From: a bacterium
GTDB lineage: Bacteria > Bacillota > Clostridia > Oscillospirales > Acutalibacteraceae
Direction: 5' to 3'
Length of the DNA: 18,807 nucleotides
Assembly (NCBI GenBank): GCA_020626545.1
Contig: JAHKZS010000244.1
Coordinates: forward strand, 1-18,807
Shown one piece after another: positions 14,718 to 18,807 of this stretch. The notes below the pieces were generated by a model. That model worked only from the letters and a program-made list of their open reading frames with translations. It searched no databases and was not told the origin of the DNA. The position numbers and the translations under genes are program-made. Numbering within the stretch: the first letter of the stretch is position 1; every line of letters begins with the position of its first letter.

Positions 14718-15664
14718 TGGCAGACGTAGTTTGTAAAGCAACGAGAGAGAGCTTCGGTATGGCTCTCTGTGAGATGGCTAAAACTAATAAAGACATCGTA
14801 GTTCTTGACGCCGACTTAGCCGCGGCGACAAAGACTTCAATTTTCGGAAACGAATTCCCCGAGCGCTTCTTTGACTGCGGAATCGCCGAAGCGAATATGG
14901 TCGGCGTAGCCGCCGGTTTAGCCGCCGCTGGTAAAATTCCCGTAGCCGCTTCGTTCGCTATGTTCTCTACCGGACGCGCTTACGAGCAGATTAGAAACTC
15001 GGTTGCTTATCCCGCTCTAAACGTTAAAATCGCGGGTTCGCACGCTGGTATTTCCACAGGCGAAGACGGAGCTACTCATCAATGCTTAGAGGATATCGCG
15101 CTAATGAGAACGCTTCCCGGAATGATGGTTCTCAACCCCGCCGATCACTACGAGATGATGGAAGCTACTAAGGCGGCGTTAAAGCACAACGGACCTGTTT
15201 ATATCCGTTTAGGCCGTTTAGCTATAGACAGCTTTAATGACCCCGACACATATAAATTCGAGCTCGGCAAGGGTATTACTCTCCACGAGGGTAACGACGT
15301 AGCCGTTGTAGCGAGCGGACTTGTAGTTAACGAGGCGAGAAAAGCTGTTCTCGCGCTCGAGAGCGAAGGAATCAACGCACGCTTAATCAATATCCACACG
15401 ATTAAACCTATCGACAGAGAGATTATCACAAAAGCCGCTAAGGAATGCGGTCAGATTATCACAGTCGAGGAACACAACGTAATCGGCGGTTTAGCCGACG
15501 CGGTATGCGAGGTAACAAGCAGCGAATGTCCCGTAAAGGTAACACGTATCGGTGTTCAGGACAGATTCGGTTACAGCGGACCCGCTTGGGAGCTTCTCGA
15601 AAAGTTCGGACTTACCGAAACTAATATCGGCAACGTAATCAGAGAAGTTGTAAAGAATAAATAA
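14717..15664 (+). CDS. Transketolase, C-terminal subunit
   Basis: 315 residues, comprising the pyrimidine-binding and C-terminal domains of transketolase. Visible: FFDCGIAEANMVGVAAGLA (51-69) with the Glu58 that activates thiamine diphosphate, FAMFSTGRAYEQIRN (80-94), GISTGEDGATHQCLEDIALM (111-130) with the substrate-binding His, and the terminal domain with VTRIGVQDRFGYSG. GGAGG within the end of the preceding gene supplies the ribosome site. The two-chain form is common in clostridia and archaea and is not a frameshift: both halves have proper termini. A strong terminator follows. Confidence 0.96.
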   Translation: MADVVCKATRESFGMALCEMAKTNKDIVVLDADLAAATKTSIFGNEFPERFFDCGIAEANMVGVAAGLAAAGKIPVAASFAMFSTGRAYEQIRNSVAYPALNVKIAGSHAGISTGEDGATHQCLEDIALMRTLPGMMVLNPADHYEMMEATKAALKHNGPVYIRLGRLAIDSFNDPDTYKFELGKGITLHEGNDVAVVASGLVVNEARKAVLALESEGINARLINIHTIKPIDREIITKAAKECGQIITVEEHNVIGGLADAVCEVTSSECPVKVTRIGVQDRFGYSGPAWELLEKFGLTETNIGNVIREVVKNK

Positions 15665-15679
15665 TCACATAAACAGCAA

Positions 15680-15712
15680 GGCTCGGAAGCATTTAACTTC
15701 CGAGCCTTTTTA
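15680..15712 (+). terminator. Terminator of the transketolase operon
   Basis: Ten-bp perfect stem GGCTCGGAAG / CTTCCGAGCC with a 7-nt loop and a following run of T, 16 nt after the stop codon. Confidence 0.9.
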
Positions 15713-15736
15713 TTTTAAAATATAATTATAAAAAGC

Positions 15737-15764
15737 TTGACTTTAGGAAATAATATGTTATAAT
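15737..15764 (+). promoter_or_regulatory. Promoter of the thioredoxin operon
   Basis: TTGACT (15737-15742), 16-bp spacer ending in TGT, then TATAAT (15759-15764): a strong sigma-A promoter with an extended -10. Predicted start is near 15771, leaving a leader of about 60 nt. Confidence 0.82.
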
Positions 15765-15774
15765 GAAAGCACAG

Positions 15775-15796
15775 ATTAAATTGTGTGCAATTTAAT
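15775..15796 (+). promoter_or_regulatory. Perfect palindrome at the start of the thioredoxin transcript
   Basis: Exact 9-bp arms ATTAAATTG / CAATTTAAT around TGTG, beginning about 4 nt after the predicted transcript start. Position and symmetry fit a repressor operator; alternatively it forms an AU-rich 5' hairpin in the mRNA. No run of T follows, so it is not a terminator. Confidence 0.55.
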
Positions 15797-15831
15797 TTTA
15801 GACGATTTTATATTAAGAAAGGAAGTTAGTT

Positions 15832-16146
15832 ATGGTAAAAGATATTAAAACAAATGAATTTAATGAAAAAGTAATAAACTCGGACAAGCCTGTGCTTGTC
15901 GATTTCTGGGCGGTATGGTGCGGCCCTTGTAAGATGCTCTCCCCCGCTGTTGACAGCGTTAGCGAACAGGTTAGCGGAGCTGATTTCTATAAGGTGAACG
16001 TAGACGAAGAACCCGACCTCGCGAGAGAATACGGAATTATGAGTATCCCCACTCTTATCGTATTTAAGAACGGCGAAATCGTTGAACAGAGCGTCGGCGT
16101 AATTCCCGAGGCAGACATTAAAGCTCTCGTAGAAAAGGCGTTATAA
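15832..16146 (+). CDS. trxA: Thioredoxin
   Basis: 104 residues, typical size. It is a cytoplasmic dithiol reductant for ribonucleotide reductase, peroxidases and oxidised proteins. The active site is FWAVWCGPCK, with Cys30 and Cys33; the cis-proline is in SIPTLIVF (Pro73), and the VDEEPDLAREYGI segment is standard. AAGGAAG lies 6 nt before the ATG. The stop overlaps the trxB start by one base (TAATG), so the thioredoxin and its reductase are made together from the upstream promoter. Confidence 0.97.
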   Translation: MVKDIKTNEFNEKVINSDKPVLVDFWAVWCGPCKMLSPAVDSVSEQVSGADFYKVNVDEEPDLAREYGIMSIPTLIVFKNGEIVEQSVGVIPEADIKALVEKAL

Positions 16147-17042
16147 TGAAAGATTTAATTATTGCGGGAAGCGGTCCCGCCGGAATGTCCGCGGCGGTTT
16201 ACGCGTCTAACGCGATGCTGGACTTCGTCGTGATTGAAAAATTCCCGATGTCAGGCGGTCAGATGCTGAACACCTACGACATAAACAACTACCTCGGTTT
16301 TAACGAAACCGACGGCTTCACGCTCGGTCAGACGTTCCGCAAGCACGCCGAAAGCAAGGGCGCTGAGTTTGTAAACGACGAGATTGTTGAGATTAATAAA
16401 ATCGACGGCGGTTACTCGGTAAAATGTTCAAAAGCCGAGTACGAAGCCAAGACCGTTATCTTCGCTACAGGCGCTAACCCAAAGAAGCTCGGCGTTAAAG
16501 GCGAGCTCGAGCTCGCAGGGCGCGGAGTAAGCTACTGCGCTACCTGTGACGGAAACTTCTTCCGCCAAAAACCTACGGCGGTTGTCGGAGGCGGAGATGT
16601 CGCGTTAGAGGACGCGCTTTACCTCGCGAATATTTGCTCAGAGGTTTATCTCATTCACCGTCGTGACGAGTTCAGAGGCGCGAAGTATCTTCAGGATAAG
16701 GTTAAGAATAACGATAAGATTAAGATTTTCTACAACAACGAACTCGAGGAAATTATAGGCGATAACAAGGTCGAAAAGCTGAAGCTTAAAAACGGTGAGA
16801 AATTAGACGTAGACGGTGTATTTATCGCGGTAGGTCTTGAACCGAACTCAAAGCTTTTAGACGGTATAGTCGAAATGGAAAACGGATTTATTAAAGCCGA
16901 TGAAAGCGGTATAACCTCCGCCGAGGGCATATTCGCCGCGGGAGATATACGTACAAAACGATTAAGACAGATAAGCACCGCCGTTTCCGACGGAGCTAAC
17001 GCCGTCCACAGCGTAGAGGAATATCTTAATAAATTTAGTTGA
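16146..17042 (+). CDS. trxB: Thioredoxin reductase (NADPH, flavoprotein)
   Basis: 298 residues, slightly short for the low-molecular-weight class (about 305-320). FAD site GSGPAGMSAA (8-17), redox pair CATC (Cys131, Cys134), NADPH-domain motif GGGDVALEDA (148-157), HRRDEFR (171-177) and the C-terminal FAD motif GIFAAGDIR. The HRRxxxR arginines that hold the NADPH 2'-phosphate are present, so this is an NADPH enzyme and not the ferredoxin- or flavin-linked clostridial form. It overlaps trxA by one base. Its TGA stop lies inside the -35 element of a downstream promoter (17039-17067), and no terminator stands between it and the small RNA locus beyond, so trxAB messages probably end at 17160. Confidence 0.96.
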   Translation: MKDLIIAGSGPAGMSAAVYASNAMLDFVVIEKFPMSGGQMLNTYDINNYLGFNETDGFTLGQTFRKHAESKGAEFVNDEIVEINKIDGGYSVKCSKAEYEAKTVIFATGANPKKLGVKGELELAGRGVSYCATCDGNFFRQKPTAVVGGGDVALEDALYLANICSEVYLIHRRDEFRGAKYLQDKVKNNDKIKIFYNNELEEIIGDNKVEKLKLKNGEKLDVDGVFIAVGLEPNSKLLDGIVEMENGFIKADESGITSAEGIFAAGDIRTKRLRQISTAVSDGANAVHSVEEYLNKFS

Positions 17043-17067
17043 CAAAACATTGAAATAGTTTTATACT
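17039..17067 (+). promoter_or_regulatory. Promoter of the plus-strand small RNA
   Basis: TTGACA (17039-17044), 17-bp spacer, TATACT (17062-17067). It overlaps the trxB stop codon (17040-17042). No plus-strand gene follows within the next 1.7 kb, so it appears to drive only a short RNA. Confidence 0.75.
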
Positions 17068-17073
17068 GTATAT

Positions 17074-17161
17074 AGAAAAAGGAGCTATCCGAGAAAACGG
17101 TTAGCCCTCAGAGTTATTTAAAATAACCGCCCGAGTGTGCTAAAAACGGCGGTTATTTTTT
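17074..17161 (+). ncRNA. Candidate antitoxin small RNA
   Basis: Predicted from the promoter at 17039-17067 to the terminator at 17120-17160, about 88 nt, with no reading frame of note. Its 5' part, GGAGCTATCC (17081-17090) and CGGTTAGCC (17098-17106), can form an imperfect stem and nearly repeats the 5' part of the opposing transcript. Its 3' half is the complement of the last codons and terminator of the small hydrophobic frame on the minus strand. This is inference from promoter, terminator and overlap; expression is unknown. Confidence 0.5.
17120..17160. terminator. Bidirectional terminator shared by two convergent small transcripts
   Basis: Twelve-bp perfect stem AAAATAACCGCC (17120-17131) / GGCGGTTATTTT (17148-17159) with a 16-nt loop. 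Six T lie at 17156-17161 for the plus strand, and TTTTA on the minus strand. The left arm, loop and part of the right arm contain the last codons and stop of the minus-strand peptide frame. Confidence 0.85.
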
Positions 17162-17211
17162 ATGTTATATATTAGTAACAAAATTACGATAAGTATAATT
17201 AAATACTCCAC
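17140..17211 (-). CDS. Small hydrophobic peptide, candidate type I toxin
   Basis: 23 codons from a GTG, with AAGGGGG (17225-17219) at good spacing. The peptide starts MEY, continues with an uninterrupted hydrophobic run LIILIVILLLIY and ends with the basic tail NIKNNRRF. This one-helix-plus-basic-tail design is typical of membrane-acting type I toxins (TxpA, BsrG, Fst, Ldr kinds), though I do not recognise its family. An in-frame ATG at 17229 would give 29 codons but has its ribosome site too far away. A second frame starting at TTG 17239, placed after the strong GGGAGGTGG (17253-17245), overlaps it and stops at 17165; that may be a leader peptide coupled to toxin translation. The frame has its own promoter and ends inside a terminator. 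It was too short for ordinary gene calling. Confidence 0.55.
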   Translation of the reverse strand: MEYLIILIVILLLIYNIKNNRRF

Positions 17212-17307
17212 GATAACACCCCCTTGCATAATCTGACAAGAGGACCACCTCCCTTCAAATAAGGATGGCGGCTAACCGCTTCCGTTTCAGGATAACTCCT
17301 CAACGAT

Positions 17308-17336
17308 ATTATAAATCATTCGTTCGCGTTTAGCAA
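17308..17336 (-). promoter_or_regulatory. Promoter of the minus-strand small transcript
   Basis: Minus strand TTGCTA (17331-17336), 17-bp spacer, TATAAT (17308-17313). It lies just beyond the terminator of the pyrophosphatase gene, so it starts a separate transcription unit. Confidence 0.72.
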
Positions 17337-17354
17337 TAATTGTATCAAAATTTT

Positions 17355-17384
17355 AACAGGCTCTCGATTTTTCGAGAGCCTGTT
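17355..17384. terminator. Terminator of the pyrophosphatase gene
   Basis: Thirteen-bp perfect stem AACAGGCTCTCGA / TCGAGAGCCTGTT with loop TTTT on the plus strand. On the minus strand AAAATTTTG follows, an imperfect but usable tail; it sits 20 nt after the minus-strand stop. Confidence 0.8.
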
Positions 17385-17403
17385 GCTTTTAATAAATATT
17401 GAT

Positions 17404-18807
17404 TTAGAAATTAAGAAGTCCGTGGCCGCCGTTAAGCTGTACGAAAGCTACCGAGAACACTAATGAAACGATAGTCATAAGCTTAATAAGAATGTTGATA
17501 GACGGGCCGGAGGTATCCTTAAACGGATCGCCTACGGTATCGCCGACTACAGCCGCCTTATGAGCGTCGGAGCCTTTTCCGTCAGCGGAGGTTTCTATGT
17601 ACTTCTTGGCGTTATCCCAAGCGCCGCCGCTATTCGCCATAAAGATAGCGAGCATAACGCCTGTGATAAGCGAACCCGCTAACAGTCCGCCGAGCGACTC
17701 TACGCCGAGTAAAAATCCGACGGCGAGCGGAGCGAGCACAGCCATAACGCCGGGTAAAATCATCTCTTTAAGCGCAGCGTTAGTCGAGATAGATACGCAC
17801 TTTGAATAATCGGGATCCTGCTCGCCCTTTAAGATACCGGGTTTTTCTCGGAACTGGCGGCGAACCTCGGCTATCATTTTATTAGCCGCGCGTCCTACGC
17901 TGTCCATAGTAAACGCCGAGAATAAGAACGGAAGCATTCCGCCTATAAATAAACCTACTACAACCTTCGGGCTTAGTATAGACATACCGCCGTTGGCGAT
18001 TCCGACAGAATCCGCGAACGAAGCGAAAAGCGCGAGAGCCGTCAGCGCAGCCGAGCCGATAGCGAAGCCTTTTCCGATAGCGGCGGTAGTATTACCTACG
18101 CTGTCGAGCTTGTCGGTAATCTCACGAACACGGGGCTCAAGCTCGCTCATTTCAGCGATACCGCCGGCGTTATCGGCAATCGGACCGTAAGCGTCAACCG
18201 CGATAGTCATACCTGTAGTAGACAGCATACCTACAGCCGCTAATGCGATTCCGTAAAGTCCCGCTACAGCGTTTCCGCTAGGTACAAACATTACATAATA
18301 AGCAACCAAAATTCCGATGACGATAAAGATAATCGGAATAGCGGTGGATTTCATTCCTACGCCGAGACCTGTGATAATATTAGTAGCCGAACCGGTTTTA
18401 GAACTTTCGGCGATACTTTTAACCGAACGGTAACGCTCGGATGTATACATCTCGGTAAGCTTACCGATAGCCGTTCCGACTACCAGTCCCGCAAGCACGC
18501 ACCAGAACGGATTAAGGCTCTTAAACATAAACCAGCTCAAAGCCGCTCCGCCGATAATTACGAGCGCGGTTGCCATATACTCGCCGATATTAAGCGCTTT
18601 TTGAGGATCGGAGTTTTCTTTTCCGCGTACAAAGAATACGGAAATTACCGAACCTAAAATACCGATTGTACAGAGAAGCAGCGGGAACAACGCCGCGCTC
18701 ATTGTCATATTAGACGCGGACGATCCACTGAACGCCGCGAACGCAAGCGTAATAGCGGAAACTATAGAACCTACATAACTCTCGAAAAGGTCAGCTCCCA
18801 TACCCGC
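17404..18807 (-). CDS. hppA: Membrane-bound ion-translocating pyrophosphatase, C-terminal part, cut by window edge
   Basis: 467 codons are visible and the frame runs past the right edge (full proteins are about 650-700 residues). The enzyme hydrolyses pyrophosphate to pump Na+ or H+ across the membrane. The visible part begins in [14 protein letters not shown], just after the first pyrophosphate-binding aspartates. Other signatures are [35 protein letters not shown] and [13 protein letters not shown], with a later [15 protein letters not shown]. The Ala in GNTTAAIG (Lys in potassium-independent enzymes) indicates K+-dependence. The Glu in ADLFES is at the place of the Thermotoga Na+-PPase gate Glu, whereas plant H+ enzymes have it one turn later, so Na+ (or Na+/H+) pumping is likely. 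The terminator at 17355-17384 follows. Start and promoter lie outside. Confidence 0.95.
   Translation of the reverse strand, partial: AGMGADLFESYVGSIVSAITLAFAAFSGSSASNMTMSAALFPLLLCTIGILGSVISVFFVRGKENSDPQKALNIGEYMATALVIIGGAALSWFMFKSLNPFWCVLAGLVVGTAIGKLTEMYTSERYRSVKSIAESSKTGSATNIITGLGVGMKSTAIPIIFIVIGILVAYYVMFVPSGNAVAGLYGIALAAVGMLSTTGMTIAVDAYGPIADNAGGIAEMSELEPRVREITDKLDSVGNTTAAIGKGFAIGSAALTALALFASFADSVGIANGGMSILSPKVVVGLFIGGMLPFLFSAFTMDSVGRAANKMIAEVRRQFREKPGILKGEQDPDYSKCVSISTNAALKEMILPGVMAVLAPLAVGFLLGVESLGGLLAGSLITGVMLAIFMANSGGAWDNAKKYIETSADGKGSDAHKAAVVGDTVGDPFKDTSGPSINILIKLMTIVSLVFSVAFVQLNGGHGLLNF

Larger units (their letters stand above)
17113..17301 (-). ncRNA. Candidate toxin mRNA with structured leader
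   Basis: Predicted from the promoter at 17308-17336 to the terminator at 17120-17160, about 185 nt, carrying the peptide frame at 17211-17140. The leader is about 90 nt. CCGCCATCC (17271-17263) can pair at eight of nine positions with GGGAGGTGG (17253-17245), hiding that ribosome site. The first bases GGAGTTATCC (17299-17290) and CGGTTAGCC (17278-17270) almost match the 5' part of the opposing RNA. Confidence 0.5.

Noticed and set aside
13875..15664. Transketolase broken by a frameshift
   Set aside because: Both halves have proper starts, ribosome sites and full domains, joined by a TAATG overlap; this is the known two-subunit form.
17043..17403. Plain intergenic spacer with only a trxAB terminator
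   Set aside because: This would explain the hairpin at 17120-17160 but not the two facing near-consensus promoters, the matching 5' ends, or the hydrophobic frame with its own ribosome site; kept as the null model for the toxin-antitoxin proposal.
18790..18807. Taking the ATG at 18801 as the start of the pyrophosphatase
   Set aside because: It is the Met of the internal [10 protein letters not shown] motif and the frame is open to the edge; the gene is cut by the window, not truncated.

Overview
The window reads as chromosomal DNA of a low-to-mid GC Firmicute, most likely a gut clostridium of the Ruminococcus/Oscillospiraceae type. I infer this from strong AGGAGG-type ribosome binding sites, near-consensus sigma-A promoters with T-rich spacers, a MecA-family adaptor, a transketolase split into two subunits, an ECF-type vitamin transporter S component, and a membrane pyrophosphatase of the potassium-dependent, probably sodium-pumping class. 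No rRNA, tRNA, CRISPR array, insertion sequence or prophage gene was seen. Most of the window is ordinary core metabolism in short operons separated by clear intrinsic terminators.

Layout: 1-526 is a repeat-rich gene-free stretch (stem-loops, then 7-bp tandem repeats). 527-2398 (-) is a membrane-anchored FlaA1/CapD-type nucleotide-sugar 4,6-dehydratase. It is divergent from a CorA-type divalent metal transporter (2668-3594, +). 3638-5173 (-) is a GH13 alpha-glucosidase-type enzyme, convergent with corA and divergent from a MecA-like adaptor (5352-5900, +). 5964-9841 is a nucleobase salvage island: uracil permease (-), uracil phosphoribosyltransferase (+) and an AzgA-type purine permease (+). 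9936-11110 (+) is a two-gene operon of an HD-domain protein and a STAS anti-anti-sigma-like protein. 11161-13697 (-) is a cofactor cluster read coaX, then an ECF S component (probably PanT), then birA. 13875-15664 (+) is the transketolase pair, 15832-17042 (+) is thioredoxin and thioredoxin reductase, and 17404-18807 (-) is the C-terminal part of a membrane pyrophosphatase that runs off the right edge.

The most interesting element lies in the apparently empty 360 bp between trxB and the pyrophosphatase gene. Two good promoters face each other (17039-17067 + and 17308-17336 -) and share one bidirectional terminator (17120-17160). The minus transcript carries a 23-codon reading frame for a very hydrophobic, basic-tailed peptide with its own ribosome binding site, plus a structured 5' leader. 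The plus transcript is a short apparently noncoding RNA antisense to the 3' end of that frame. The first ~30 nt of both RNAs are nearly identical. This is the architecture of a type I toxin-antitoxin locus of the convergent par/Fst-like kind, although I do not recognise the peptide family. A second item of interest is the HD/STAS pair, a possible signalling module lacking an adjacent kinase or PP2C phosphatase gene.
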